Part shown: positions 32,305-41,577 of the stretch, one piece after another
Numbering within the stretch: the stretch's first letter is position 1
Layout of the letters: every line of letters begins with the position of its first letter
Source: Oscillospiraceae bacterium
GTDB taxonomy: Bacteria; Bacillota; Clostridia; Oscillospirales; Acutalibacteraceae
Direction of reading: 5' to 3'
Length of the DNA stretch: 64,000 bases
Assembly (NCBI GenBank): GCA_009779495.1
Contig: WRED01000001.1
Coordinates: 86,422 to 150,421 of the forward strand
The notes under the pieces: generated by a model
Seen by the model: the letters and a program-made list of their open reading frames with translations, nothing else
Database searches by the model: none
Told to the model about the DNA's origin: nothing
Program-made: the position numbers and the translations under genes

Positions 32305-34275
32305 TTATCTCATCCAAATCCAACCGAAGAAGATGTATCTGAAAATGAATTGGAGCCATGCGGGGATGGTTTCCCACCATTTTTGCGGTGTGGGATCAGG
32401 GTCGGGATCGGGGGTAATGGGGCCGCCGCCCTGCCTGACCTCCACAATGGCGTAAAGGCTGAAATAATCGGCTTCAAACACGGCGTAACCGTCCTCAATG
32501 CGAGCCAGCATGTTCGTCGCCGTCCAGTTGTCGGGATCAAGGTAGAACACCTGCGCATAAATGGGATCGAAGCCATCGGGGATTTTTATTTTTACAATGA
32601 TTTTTCCAAGGGGCTGTACAGGCTGATTGTTTAACAGAGTTTTGATGTCGAAAATTTTCACCTGATCAGGATTCAGCTTGTTGTCAACCAACGTATAAGC
32701 GCTTTGCGGAACGGTGTCCTTTACATTAAGTATGACATTGCCGCTGTAGCTGCCGTTGTTATATTGCACAATAACATCGTCGCCGTCATTTCCAAGCTTC
32801 ACCGAATCGTTCACAAGAATAAAGGGGTTGCCGTTGTTGATTGCATCGGTGTGGGCGACGGAATTTTTGTGGCAGTAGATTATTGGCATAACTTGTTCCG
32901 GGAACCACCAACCATCATCACGGAGATAAATATAGCGCATTCCGTCAAAATTCCACTGCCCAATCTCCTCGACCTCAGCGGGAACAAGGATGCTTGGAAA
33001 CCTGTCGCTCACACCGGATATTGCTTGATCTTCAAGTATTTTTACTGTTGTGGGAATTTCAATTTTTGCCAACCAATGCGCGCCCCAAAAAGCTCTTTCT
33101 CCTATTGTCATTGTACCCGAAGGTATACTATATGCCTCGTCAGGCCGCGCATTCGGATATTTAACTAATTTTTTCAAATTATTACTAAATAAAACGCCGT
33201 CCTCGCTTGCGAAAAACGGGTTTGCGCTGTCCACGTAGAGATTTGAAACACCATGCGTATCAAAAGAAAAATCACTTAATCCGCTCGAAATTGTGACAGC
33301 TACAGGCGTGCGTATGTTCGTAAACGCAGAACGCTCAACCTCAATTACGCTGTTGGGCATAATGTAATTATCCTCGTAGTTTCTTATTCGACTTGGATAC
33401 TGCTTTAAAATTGTTTTGTTATTGTTATAAAGGATTCCGTCCTGCGAGGAATAATTCGGGTTTTCCGGGTCAACGGTCATAGGCCCTACGCAATTGAATG
33501 CTCCTTCTTCAATCAGCGTTACGCTTTTAGGGATATTAACGGATTCCAATCGGGAACAGCCCCAAAACGCGTCACGTTCAATCGTTTCAACAGAATTTGG
33601 AATAGTAATTGATGAAAATGTTGCATAAGTGAAAGCACAGCTCCCAATAATTTTAACCGTGTTGGGTATGGAATAAGAGGCGTTTTCTCTTGCGGCAGGA
33701 TAGGCCAACAGTACAGTTCCATCCGCTGTAAGCAACGCGCCGTCAACAATTTTATAAAATTGGTTTCCGCTCACGTTAATTTGTGACAGCGAATAGCAAT
33801 AGGAGAAAACCGCTCTTCCGATAGAGTTAACTTTTTGCGGAATCGTAATACTCGTCAGTTCATGACAACCTTGAAAAACCCATCCACCTATTGTTGTCAC
33901 ATTCGGCGGAATTGTAATTGATTTCAGATTCATACACAAAGCAAACGCGTTATCACCAATTACAAGCAAACTGTTCGGCAGACTTACTGTATCAAGGTTA
34001 TAGCAATTCTGAAACGCCCTCTCACCAATACTTGTGATACCGCTGCCGATTGTCAAGGTCTTGACCAGCCATTTGTCGTTCTCCCAGGGTGAAGCTTCCC
34101 AGACGTTCCACTCAATCGCCCCAGTCCCGCTAATGTTCAGCGCCCCCGTCGCCGTGTTAAAGGTATAGCTGGCATTCGGCCCGCATGACCCGCCTGTCGT
34201 GGCAGCCGATACGGCAAGCGAAATCGCCCCTCCGCATAAAAGAACCGCCAAAAGAATCGCTATGAATTTTTTCAT
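32305..34275 (-). CDS. Secreted BspA-like leucine-rich-repeat protein
   Basis: A 656-residue exported protein: signal peptide (FIAILLAVLLCGGAISLAVSA), a short NATGALNISGTGAIEW entry domain, then LRR_5 units from about residue 70 to 480 (LTIGSGITSIGERAFQNC and similar), an insert-like beta domain, and a hydrophobic, aromatic C-terminal end (WLQFIFRYIFFGWIWM) that may serve as membrane anchor. The A/T content is visibly higher than in neighbouring genes. Start ATG with GGGGGG upstream. It is convergent with the holin, 53 bp apart. BspA-type proteins bind host or surface ligands; the target here is unknown. Confidence 0.85.
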   Translation of the reverse strand: MKKFIAILLAVLLCGGAISLAVSAATTGGSCGPNASYTFNTATGALNISGTGAIEWNVWEASPWENDKWLVKTLTIGSGITSIGERAFQNCYNLDTVSLPNSLLVIGDNAFALCMNLKSITIPPNVTTIGGWVFQGCHELTSITIPQKVNSIGRAVFSYCYSLSQINVSGNQFYKIVDGALLTADGTVLLAYPAARENASYSIPNTVKIIGSCAFTYATFSSITIPNSVETIERDAFWGCSRLESVNIPKSVTLIEEGAFNCVGPMTVDPENPNYSSQDGILYNNNKTILKQYPSRIRNYEDNYIMPNSVIEVERSAFTNIRTPVAVTISSGLSDFSFDTHGVSNLYVDSANPFFASEDGVLFSNNLKKLVKYPNARPDEAYSIPSGTMTIGERAFWGAHWLAKIEIPTTVKILEDQAISGVSDRFPSILVPAEVEEIGQWNFDGMRYIYLRDDGWWFPEQVMPIIYCHKNSVAHTDAINNGNPFILVNDSVKLGNDGDDVIVQYNNGSYSGNVILNVKDTVPQSAYTLVDNKLNPDQVKIFDIKTLLNNQPVQPLGKIIVKIKIPDGFDPIYAQVFYLDPDNWTATNMLARIEDGYAVFEADYFSLYAIVEVRQGGGPITPDPDPDPTPQKWWETIPAWLQFIFRYIFFGWIWMR

Positions 34276-34399
34276 TTTTTATCCCCCCGTTCTAAAATTT
34301 TCTTTATTATATCACGTGATTCCACTTATGTCAATAAATATTCCACCGTCTGTAAAAATATTTAAGTATAATTAAGTAAAAAGTAGGAGGGTATGTTTC

Positions 34400-34699
34400 T
34401 TGTGGAATGTGGACTTTGGCAACAAATTACGCAGTTTAAGAATAGATAAAGGTTTAAATCAAACACAGCTGGCCGAAAGGCTGGGTGTAACTAATTCCAT
34501 TATTTCCGCGTATGAAACTCAAATGCGAATGCCCTCACTGGATTTGCTCGTGAAAATTGCGCTTGAATTTTCCGTGTCGATTGACTGGCTGCTTGGAATG
34601 GAGAGGATCAGCAGCTTGGATATAGCGGGACTGACGAATGAACAGGTTTTGATGATTTCAAACATGACGAATGAGTTCAGGAGGTTAAATCGAAAGTAA
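34400..34699 (+). CDS. XRE family transcriptional regulator
   Basis: A 99-residue repressor-type protein with one helix-turn-helix (LRIDKGLNQTQLAERLGVTN, then SAYETQMRMPSLDLLVKIA) and a short C-terminal helix, ending FRRLNRK. TTG start with AGGAGG about 9 nt upstream. TTAAGTA occurs twice (34362-34380 region) around a TATAAT at 34367-34372, a possible autoregulatory site. It lies between a divergent LRR gene and a polymer synthesis gene; the target is unknown. Confidence 0.85.
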   Translation: MWNVDFGNKLRSLRIDKGLNQTQLAERLGVTNSIISAYETQMRMPSLDLLVKIALEFSVSIDWLLGMERISSLDIAGLTNEQVLMISNMTNEFRRLNRK

Positions 34700-34760
34700 A
34701 ATGAATTTTTCTTGCAAATAAAGCCGCTTTGACGTACAATAGACGGGGGAGGGAATCACA

Positions 34761-35837
34761 TTGAAACTCGTCAGCAACGTCATACGCGGCCTTTTTAGGC
34801 TCCTGCCGCTCAAAAAAAGGGTCCTGTTCTACACCGTCCGCGCCGACGGCCGCCTCCGCGAAAACCTGCAATGCGTGTACGACGAAGTTCACGCCGACAA
34901 GGTCATATTTGCCAAAATGCTGCCCCATTCCGGGCCGGACAAGCTGCGGCAGTACGCGCTGCTGCTCACGAGCAAGGTCGTCGTGACGGACGACTACCTG
35001 CGCTATCTGCGGTCGGTGCGGCTGCGGCCCGCGCAGAAGCTCGTGCAGGTGTGGCACGGCGTCGGCGTGTTCAAGAAATCCGCGCTGGATGTGCCGTCGA
35101 AGCTGACCCGGCAGGAGGAAATTGACACGCACGCGCAGTACGACGCGTTCATCGTCGCCGCCGAGGGGAACCGCCGAATCTACGCGGACGCGTTCGGCGT
35201 CGACGTAGGCCGCGTGCTCGCGCTTGGGGTGCCGCGAACCGATTTGCTGGTGAACGGGGAGTCGCGCGAACGGCTGTGCGAGCGGTTTTTCGAGTCGCGC
35301 CCGCAGCTCAGGGGCAAGAAAATTTACGCCTACCTGCCCACATTTCGGGAGGAAAAAGGCGAGCGCGTCCCTTTCGACCCGAAAATCGACTGGAACGCGC
35401 TGGACGCGGCGCTGACCGATGATGAGGCATTCGTGATACACCGCCACCCCGTTATGAGCGAGGTTTTTCTCACGGGGAAATATGTTCGCCTGTTTGACTT
35501 GGGTTCCTGCCCGACTTCCGAGCTGCTTGCCGCGATGGACGTGCTCGTCACCGACTATTCCTCCGTGATGGTCGAAGCGTCGATGCTTTTAACGCCGACC
35601 GTTTTCTACTGCCCGGATTTTGACAGCTATGAACGCGGCTTCTATATCTCATACCCTGACGAGTTGCCGGGCGAGGTCGTTTACCGGGGCGGCGAGCTGC
35701 TGGGCGTGATCCGCGAAACAGCGGCTAATCCGCCCGTTGAGCGCATAAAAAAATTCCGCCGCTGGCAGACTGAGGCCTGTGACGGAAGTTCATCCAAGCG
35801 GGTGGCGACGTTGGTGGATGAATATCTTAACTCGTAG
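34761..35837 (+). CDS. CDP-glycerol glycerophosphotransferase family protein (TagB/TagF-like)
   Basis: A 358-residue cytoplasmic-face membrane enzyme of the teichoic acid polymerase/primase family, which transfers polyol phosphate from CDP-polyol to a lipid-linked acceptor. The family landmarks are VQVWHGVGVFKK (catalytic His), LALGVPRTD, YLPTFREE, HRHPVM and VTDYSSVMVEA near the end. The TTG start has GGGGAGGG upstream. It is convergent with a paralogue, overlapping it by 11 bp. The polymer type cannot be told. Confidence 0.9.
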   Translation: MKLVSNVIRGLFRLLPLKKRVLFYTVRADGRLRENLQCVYDEVHADKVIFAKMLPHSGPDKLRQYALLLTSKVVVTDDYLRYLRSVRLRPAQKLVQVWHGVGVFKKSALDVPSKLTRQEEIDTHAQYDAFIVAAEGNRRIYADAFGVDVGRVLALGVPRTDLLVNGESRERLCERFFESRPQLRGKKIYAYLPTFREEKGERVPFDPKIDWNALDAALTDDEAFVIHRHPVMSEVFLTGKYVRLFDLGSCPTSELLAAMDVLVTDYSSVMVEASMLLTPTVFYCPDFDSYERGFYISYPDELPGEVVYRGGELLGVIRETAANPPVERIKKFRRWQTEACDGSSSKRVATLVDEYLNS

Positions 35838-36987
35838 ACGTGTTTCCGATGACCTTGTCAACGATCCGTTCGGCACTTTTGCCATCCAGAACGCCGAAGT
35901 TCCGCTCCACGAATTTTTGTACTGTCTCCGTGTCGCTTTGAGCACGCCCGATCGCGTCCAGAAACTCCGGGAAAGTCTCGGCCGCCGCGCCGGGGACGTA
36001 CTGCCTGTAGTCAAAATAGAATTCCCGCTCCCTGCTGTACGCCGCCAGATCGTAAGCGTAAAACACACAGGGCTTGTTAAGAAGCGCAAAGTCCGCGCAG
36101 ATCGACGAATAGTCCGTGACCAGAATGTCCGCCGCCTGAATGAGGTCGTTCACGTTTTTATGAGCGGTCATGTCGGTCACGCCGGGCGGCACGCGGACGC
36201 CGCTGTGCATCTGCGGGTGCAGGCGCAGGACCAGCTTGTGCGTGTGCCCGAAACGCTCCTCAAACGCTTCAAGGTCGAAGTGGTCGAGGATTTTTTTGTT
36301 GTCCGCGTCGTTATCGCGGAAAGTCGGCGCGTACAGCACGACGAGCTTGCCGCCGCTTTTCAGCGTATCCCTTTTGAATGCCTGTACGTCAAACGCGCCG
36401 CCGCGGTACGAACGCAGGTACCTGTCCGCGCGGGGCGAACCGTAGGGCAGAACCTTTTCGCGTGGGGCGCCGAAAGCTCCCGCGTAGATGTCGGCCACGC
36501 CGTCCGACGAGCAAACGACGTAGTCCAGCCGCGCGTTGCCTTTCAGCACGCGCGCGCGGATGTCAGGGGGCAGCTTCTGGTCCAGCCCGAACTTCTTAAA
36601 CGCGCCCTCTGCGTGCCACAGCTGTGTCAGCACCGCGCTGTTATGAAAGCACATATCGGCCAGCGGCATGAAATTGTCGTTGAGGAAAACGTACTTCGAC
36701 GACGCGAGCAGTTTTGCGTTCTTTGTGAAAAAATTGAATATCCGCCGCGCCGTTTCGAACACTTCTCCGACATTTTTCGGTTTTTTGGGCTTGATGTCCT
36801 CGCCGGAAATTTTCACGATTTCATAGCCGCCGCGCCGCTCAAGCTCCAGCCCGATCTCGCCCAAAGAGTCCGTGAAGCCCGCCATGTGCGGCGACAGGAG
36901 GGCCACCCTGTTGTTCACGGGCGGTCTTTTCGCGCGGAGGTTGAACCGCGCGGCGAATATCCGATAAAATATATTTTTCATGTCCAT
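35827..36987 (-). CDS. CDP-glycerol glycerophosphotransferase family protein, second copy
   Basis: A 386-residue paralogue of the neighbouring enzyme: LTQLWHAEGAFKKFG (catalytic His), VLPYGSPRAD, LYAPTFRDN, LRLHPQMH and ILVTDYSSICADFALL. I start it at ATG 36987, which has AGGA 8 nt upstream. It is last in a minus-strand polymer operon (GT2, TagG-like, TagH-like, TarI, GT2, this gene) and 22 bp after the GT2 gene. It probably adds glycerol or ribitol phosphate units to a surface polymer. Confidence 0.9.
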   Translation of the reverse strand: MDMKNIFYRIFAARFNLRAKRPPVNNRVALLSPHMAGFTDSLGEIGLELERRGGYEIVKISGEDIKPKKPKNVGEVFETARRIFNFFTKNAKLLASSKYVFLNDNFMPLADMCFHNSAVLTQLWHAEGAFKKFGLDQKLPPDIRARVLKGNARLDYVVCSSDGVADIYAGAFGAPREKVLPYGSPRADRYLRSYRGGAFDVQAFKRDTLKSGGKLVVLYAPTFRDNDADNKKILDHFDLEAFEERFGHTHKLVLRLHPQMHSGVRVPPGVTDMTAHKNVNDLIQAADILVTDYSSICADFALLNKPCVFYAYDLAAYSREREFYFDYRQYVPGAAAETFPEFLDAIGRAQSDTETVQKFVERNFGVLDGKSAERIVDKVIGNTSTS

Positions 36988-37009
36988 ACTTATGATCCTA
37001 TTCATATCC

Positions 37010-38353
37010 CTATTTGTTCAAAAAAGATATCGCGGCTTGGGTTAACGCAGCCAGCGGACGGAAAAAAATAGTCTTCAGCGGCTCGGGCACGGGCATTCTC
37101 AGCAGATACCTGAACAGCCTTTCGTCAAGGGCGCGTTCCTTTTTTATGATCAGAACTTTCTTCGCCTTGGCCGCTTTTTTGAAGCCCCTTTCGGGAAGCA
37201 ACCTCAGATTTTCACATCCGCGCCATCTGTCCGGAATATCCTGATCCCTGACCCCTGATCCCTGACTCCCGATAAGCACCTCAAAATACGGCATGGTTTG
37301 CAGGTAAACCGCATTGAGCGTCCGGGCAAGCGCGTCTCCTGTAAGCCCCTGTATAACAACTGAAATCTTCGGTTTCTCCGCGATCTCCCGCTTGTCAAAA
37401 TACATCTCATGAATGTCCGTGTGCATTGCGCCGAGGCGTTTTTGCTCAGGTTCAGTCAACCGCGTGTTCAGTCTTTCGTGCGCGCGCCGGATAAGGTGAA
37501 GCGTCTCTTCGTCAGCCTGCCAAAGCAGACGGTAAAACTGCGTGACGACGGTGTTATCGGCCTTAAATATGACCTCATCGAGATAGGCGGCGCGTTCGGC
37601 GGCAGGTACCGCTTCACGCTCCAAAGCTTCATCGGCCGCGGCGTATATCCGCGACATGGACTCGATAAAGTCGAGCGTCAGAGCCTTGCTGACCGTCTGA
37701 GTGACGGAAGCGTCGCCCCTGGCATCGCGGCGGCGGTAAAGCATGCACGCGCCGGGAACGCCCGTCATTTTCGCTTCGGAGCGCATGATGAACTCAAAAA
37801 AGAACACGCCCTCCTCGGAATATTTCAGGCCGGGGAACGTGACCCCCGACCGCAGCAGCGCCTCCGTCCGATAGCACTTGTTTCCCACCAGGAAATTCCA
37901 CAGCAGGTCACGGTCAAACAGGCCGATCTCCTTTTTTTGAGCGAGGGACTCGGCGTAGCCGTTATTTTTCACAGCCCCTGAGCCGAAGCTTTGCAGCCGT
38001 CCAATCGCCGCATCCGCGCCGGTCTTCTCTAAAGCCGCGTAAAAAGCTTCGAGCGAGGTATCCGTCAGCAGGTCGTCACTGTCGAGAAAAAGGACGTACC
38101 TGCCGCCCGCCTGAGTCAGCCCGAAATTCCGCGCGGCGGATACTCCGGCGTTGCTCTGAAAAAAACAGCGTATGTTCTTGTTTTCTGCGCAATATTTGTC
38201 AATGATGGCCTGAGTCCCGTCGGTCGAGCCGTCGTTGACGACGATGACCTCAACGCCGGAAAGCGTCTGGCGCATGAGGCTGTCCAGCGTTTCGGCGATG
38301 TAAGGCCCGACGTTATAGGCGGGCACGACCACGGAAACTTTACATAATTCCAT
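37010..38353 (-). CDS. Glycosyltransferase family 2 protein with C-terminal extension
   Basis: A 447-residue GT-A enzyme. VSVVVPAYNVGPYIAETLDS and VVNDGSTDGT form the nucleotide-sugar site, FLDSDD is the metal-binding DxD region, and a long C-terminal domain ends in a helical tail. Residues near 365-375 (QGSGVRDQDIPD) are encoded by a 28-bp run of 7-bp direct repeats, an apparent in-frame insertion. I start it at ATG 38353 (MELCKVSVVVPAYN). It overlaps no gene, lying 7 bp after tarI in the polymer operon. Confidence 0.87.
   Translation of the reverse strand: MELCKVSVVVPAYNVGPYIAETLDSLMRQTLSGVEVIVVNDGSTDGTQAIIDKYCAENKNIRCFFQSNAGVSAARNFGLTQAGGRYVLFLDSDDLLTDTSLEAFYAALEKTGADAAIGRLQSFGSGAVKNNGYAESLAQKKEIGLFDRDLLWNFLVGNKCYRTEALLRSGVTFPGLKYSEEGVFFFEFIMRSEAKMTGVPGACMLYRRRDARGDASVTQTVSKALTLDFIESMSRIYAAADEALEREAVPAAERAAYLDEVIFKADNTVVTQFYRLLWQADEETLHLIRRAHERLNTRLTEPEQKRLGAMHTDIHEMYFDKREIAEKPKISVVIQGLTGDALARTLNAVYLQTMPYFEVLIGSQGSGVRDQDIPDRWRGCENLRLLPERGFKKAAKAKKVLIIKKERALDERLFRYLLRMPVPEPLKTIFFRPLAALTQAAISFLNK
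37241..37268 (-). repeat. 7-bp tandem repeats inside the GT2 gene
   Basis: Four consecutive heptamers, CTGATCC, CTGACCC, CTGATCC and CTGACTC on the plus strand, with no phase break. They encode the low-complexity stretch QGSGVRDQD in the protein and look like a short-repeat expansion within coding sequence. Confidence 0.75.
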
Positions 38354-38360
38354 TTTCACA

Positions 38361-39059
38361 CTAACTCTCAAGCAGCGCTTCGGCGATTTTTATGTCCGTG
38401 GGATACGTGATTTTTATGTTATACGCCTCACCCCGCACGATATGCACGGGCAGGCCCTTGATCGCGTAGATCTTGCACGCGTCGGTCAGCGTGGCGGCTT
38501 CCTCGGGCGTGAGGGATTCAACAGTCTCCTTGAGCTTTTTGATGTTGAAGCTTTGGGGCGTCTGTCCCTGGAACATCGCCGCCCTGTCCGGGATCGCCGT
38601 GATCGTTCTGCCGTCGTCGCTCTGCACGATCGTATCTGTCGCGCCGACAGCCGTATCGCACGCGCCGTACTCAAGCGCGCAGCGTATATTGTCGTCAATG
38701 ATGCGCCGCGTGACAAGGGGACGCACCGCATCGTGGGTAACGATGACGCTTTCGCCGTCAATGCCGTAATTTTCCCCGATCCAGGCAAGGGCGCGAAGCA
38801 GCGTGTCGTTGCGGGTCTCGCCGCCCTCGACGACGGTTATTTTATCACTGCGGCCAAGATGTTTCTCCAGCAGCTCCGCCGTATAGTCAATCCATCCGCC
38901 GGGACACAGCACGAGAATCCTCTCAAGCCTGTCCGCGCAGACAAATTTTTCAACCGTATGGACAATGACCGGCCGACCGTGCAGGTCCATATACTGCTTG
39001 GGCGTTTGAGCGCCCATGCGGTTGCCGACGCCTCCCGCGAAAATAGCGGCGAAAATCAT
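38361..39059 (-). CDS. tarI: IspD/TarI family cytidylyltransferase, probably ribitol-5-phosphate type
   Basis: Transfers CMP to an alditol or erythritol phosphate. The 232-residue protein has AAIFAGGVGNRMG (nucleotide loop), TPKQYMDLHGRPVIVHT, VTHDAVRPLVT and QGQTPQSFNIKKL. Details such as VEGGETRNDT, LTDACKIYAIKG and VRGEAYNIKITYPTDIK agree better with TarI than with IspD, as does its place among teichoic-acid-like genes. The reductase partner tarJ is not in the window. IspD of the MEP pathway remains possible. Confidence 0.8.
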   Translation of the reverse strand: MIFAAIFAGGVGNRMGAQTPKQYMDLHGRPVIVHTVEKFVCADRLERILVLCPGGWIDYTAELLEKHLGRSDKITVVEGGETRNDTLLRALAWIGENYGIDGESVIVTHDAVRPLVTRRIIDDNIRCALEYGACDTAVGATDTIVQSDDGRTITAIPDRAAMFQGQTPQSFNIKKLKETVESLTPEEAATLTDACKIYAIKGLPVHIVRGEAYNIKITYPTDIKIAEALLES

Positions 39060-39124
39060 GATGTCTTACCTCGCGAATTATGGTTTACGGCCGGGGATGG
39101 AACCCCGACCCTGCTATGTGATAT

Positions 39125-39874
39125 CTATTTTTTGCCGTTCGTCATTTCGTCATACACGTCGCAGACCTCACCAACGTCTCCAAACATAATCATCTCGCCC
39201 TTTTTCAGGATCATCGCCTTGTCGCATAGCGTCCGTACCTGCGGCGTGTTGTGCGAAACGAACAGCACCGTCACGCCACGGTCAATCATGGACTGCACGC
39301 GCGCTTCGCTTTTGCGGCGGAACTTCGCGTCGCCCACAGACAGCACTTCGTCGAGTATCAGCACCTCCGGCTCGACGGCGGTGGCGATGGAGAAGCCGAG
39401 CCTCGCCCTCATGCCCGAAGAGTAGTTTTTGACGGGCACGTCGATGAACTCCTTCAGCTCACTGAACGCGACGATCTCGTCGTACTTCGACGCGATAAAT
39501 TTCCGCGAATAGCCCATTGTCGCGCCGTAGAGGAATATGTTTTCTTTGCCGGAATAATTCATGTCGAAGCCCGCGCCAAGCTCAAGCAGCGGCGCGACGA
39601 CGCCCCGCACGCTGACCGTGCCTTTCGTCGGCTTCATCACGCCGGCTATGACCTTGAGCAGCGTACTTTTTCCCGCGCCGTTCAGCCCCAGCACGCCAAG
39701 GCGCTCGCCCGGCATCAGTTCAAAGGAAATGTTTTTCAGCGCCCAAAACTCAGCGTAATGAAGCCGCCGTGTAACCAGCTTGATGAAATATTCCTTGACG
39801 TTATCGATTTTTTCGTTGTTGAGGTTGAACATGATGCTGACGCCGTTAACGGATACGGCGGGAGTAATGTCCAT
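39125..39874 (-). CDS. Polysaccharide/teichoic acid ABC exporter, ATP-binding subunit (TagH-like)
   Basis: A 249-residue ATPase. Walker A is GLNGAGKSTLLK, the signature YSSGMRARLGFS, Walker B EVLILDEVLSVGD, and the switch histidine is in LFVSHNT. The signature and DEVLSVGD wording are typical of Wzt/TagH/KpsT exporters. It lacks the long C-terminal domain of TagH. ATG with GGGGG upstream. The permease gene lies 28 bp upstream. Confidence 0.92.
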   Translation of the reverse strand: MDITPAVSVNGVSIMFNLNNEKIDNVKEYFIKLVTRRLHYAEFWALKNISFELMPGERLGVLGLNGAGKSTLLKVIAGVMKPTKGTVSVRGVVAPLLELGAGFDMNYSGKENIFLYGATMGYSRKFIASKYDEIVAFSELKEFIDVPVKNYSSGMRARLGFSIATAVEPEVLILDEVLSVGDAKFRRKSEARVQSMIDRGVTVLFVSHNTPQVRTLCDKAMILKKGEMIMFGDVGEVCDVYDEMTNGKK

Positions 39875-39902
39875 TGCGCAACCCCCAAAAATAAAATTAG
39901 TA

Positions 39903-40706
39903 TTATATATGCAATATGAACTGATCCTGCTTTTTATAAAACAGCGCCGCGCCGATCAAAACCATCAGAACGGAAAATCCCAATGAATAATAAAACCAGT
40001 TCCAGTTCCACATTTCGCCGAACAGCACGCAGCTGCGGAACATGGATATGATGGCGTACAGCGGGTTGGCCATCAGTGCGCGCAGCACCCATTGGTTCGC
40101 GGTCTTTAGCTGGTTGACCTGGTATATGATGGGGCTTAAATAGAAAATCAGCATACAAAACACGTCGTAAAGATATTCGATGTCCCTGAAAAAAACCTCC
40201 AGCACCGACAGGATAAGCCCTACGCCGGTGCAGAGGATGAACAGTATAAGCAGCGGCGCCCAGGCCAATAGCGCGTACGGCGTAAGGTTCACGGGCGTGT
40301 CGGAGAAAAGCTGGAAGTAAACGATAAACGCCACGAGCACAAGCATGGAGATACAAAAGGTGATGAACGTCGATATCACATTGGACAGCGGGTATATATA
40401 CTTCGGTATATATACTTTTTTGATGACGGACGCGCTCAGCGTGATCGAGCGCATGGCCCGCTTCGTGGACTGCGTGTAGAACTCGTACAGCAGGCGGCCG
40501 CACAGGATGAACACGGGATAGTTCAGCACGGCCTTTGAGTCGCGCCCCAAAAGCCGCGAGAACACCATGACGAGCACAAGCGTCGTCAAAAGCGGCTGCA
40601 AAAATGTCCAAAAAACCCCGAGCACTGAATTACGGTACTGGAGTTTAATATTTTTTCTGACGATTTCTCCCGTTAACCATCGGTATTTATACAGGTTTTT
40701 GAACAT
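39903..40706 (-). CDS. Polysaccharide/teichoic acid ABC exporter, permease subunit (TagG-like)
   Basis: A 267-residue membrane protein with six hydrophobic segments and the family's N-terminal amphipathic motif (IKLQYRNSVLGVFWTFLQPL). I start it at the ATG at 40706, which shares its A with the TGA stop of the GT2 gene (TGATG) and has GGAGG about 5 nt upstream. Together with the TagH-like ATPase it should flip a lipid-linked polymer across the membrane. Confidence 0.92.
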   Translation of the reverse strand: MFKNLYKYRWLTGEIVRKNIKLQYRNSVLGVFWTFLQPLLTTLVLVMVFSRLLGRDSKAVLNYPVFILCGRLLYEFYTQSTKRAMRSITLSASVIKKVYIPKYIYPLSNVISTFITFCISMLVLVAFIVYFQLFSDTPVNLTPYALLAWAPLLILFILCTGVGLILSVLEVFFRDIEYLYDVFCMLIFYLSPIIYQVNQLKTANQWVLRALMANPLYAIISMFRSCVLFGEMWNWNWFYYSLGFSVLMVLIGAALFYKKQDQFILHI

Positions 40707-41476
40707 CAGATCCTCCATTTACGGAAATAGGCAAACATAGATTTTATCTGTATAAGCATAAGCTTAAAGTTTTTCTTGCTCTCCCGTCCCCAGACGTGAT
40801 AGACCACCGCGCCGGGATAATAAACCGCGCGGCTGGTTTTGCGCACGGTGCGGGTGAGATCGCAGTCCTCGAAATACATGAAATAACGCTCGTCAAAGCC
40901 GCCGATTCGTTTAAACAGCTCCGTCCGCAGCATCATAAAACAGCCGGTGGCGTTCTCAATGTCGAAAGGCTGGCTCATGTCGCGGTCAAGCATCGCGTAC
41001 TCGCGCAAAAGCCTGCCGGGAGGGCGTTCCCCGCGCATACGGCTGGCCGCGAGATACTTTATCTTCGGGTCGCGCTTGCCTAATATCTGAATCGAACCGT
41101 CAGGAAAACAGACATTCGGGGACAAAAGCCCTATGTCCGGGTTTTTGTCAAGATAGGCCGCCATATCCGCTATGGCGTCCTGCCTGAGAATTACGTCGGG
41201 ATTGATGATCAAGTGGTATGTAGAATCCAGCCGCTTCAGCACCGTGTTGTGCCCCGCGCCGAAGCCCCGGTTGCACCGGTTCTCTATGACCTCAAGGTTA
41301 TCGTATTCCTTTTCTTTCCCGCGTAGAATGTCCACTGTCCCGTCCGTCGAAAGATTATCGACGGCATACAGCTTCAGCGCGACTCCTTTCGTGCGTGACA
41401 GCACGCTGTCCAAAGTCTCCCGTATTTTCGTTTCGTTGTTATGCGTAACAATACATCCTGTTACAGACGTATTCAT
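40706..41476 (-). CDS. Glycosyltransferase family 2 protein
   Basis: A 256-residue rhamnosyltransferase-like GT2 enzyme: GCIVTHNNETKIRETLDS, YAVDNLSTDGTVDIL, NRGFGAGHNTVLK, and YFMYFEDCDLTRTVRK as the metal/acceptor region, ending in a basic helix. ATG 41476 has AGGGG 7 nt upstream. It is first in the minus-strand polymer operon and is joined to the exporter permease by a TGATG overlap. The sugar donor is unknown. Confidence 0.9.
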   Translation of the reverse strand: MNTSVTGCIVTHNNETKIRETLDSVLSRTKGVALKLYAVDNLSTDGTVDILRGKEKEYDNLEVIENRCNRGFGAGHNTVLKRLDSTYHLIINPDVILRQDAIADMAAYLDKNPDIGLLSPNVCFPDGSIQILGKRDPKIKYLAASRMRGERPPGRLLREYAMLDRDMSQPFDIENATGCFMMLRTELFKRIGGFDERYFMYFEDCDLTRTVRKTSRAVYYPGAVVYHVWGRESKKNFKLMLIQIKSMFAYFRKWRI

Positions 41477-41507
41477 CGCCCAACCCCTTTCAGGAGCAAG
41501 ACTCATC

Positions 41508-41559
41508 TAAGAACCTGTATTCAATAACGGGTTCTTATTCTTGCTTCTTAAAATTATCT
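41508..41559 (-). repeat. Intergenic hairpin element, copy 1
   Basis: TAAGAACC (41508-41515) and GGTTCTTA (41530-41537) form a perfect 8-bp stem. CTTAAAATTATCT follows at 41547-41559. The same arrangement occurs at 45181-45248. On the minus strand it lies about 31 bp before the GT2 start codon, so it may be a 5' UTR element. Confidence 0.6.
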
Positions 41560-41577
41560 CAACATTTCGTAAGGATG

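Noticed and set aside
35779..37071. Open frame of 430 codons antisense to a CDP-glycerol transferase gene
   Set aside because: No recognisable domain, Arg/Val-rich shadow composition; the sense gene has all family motifs.
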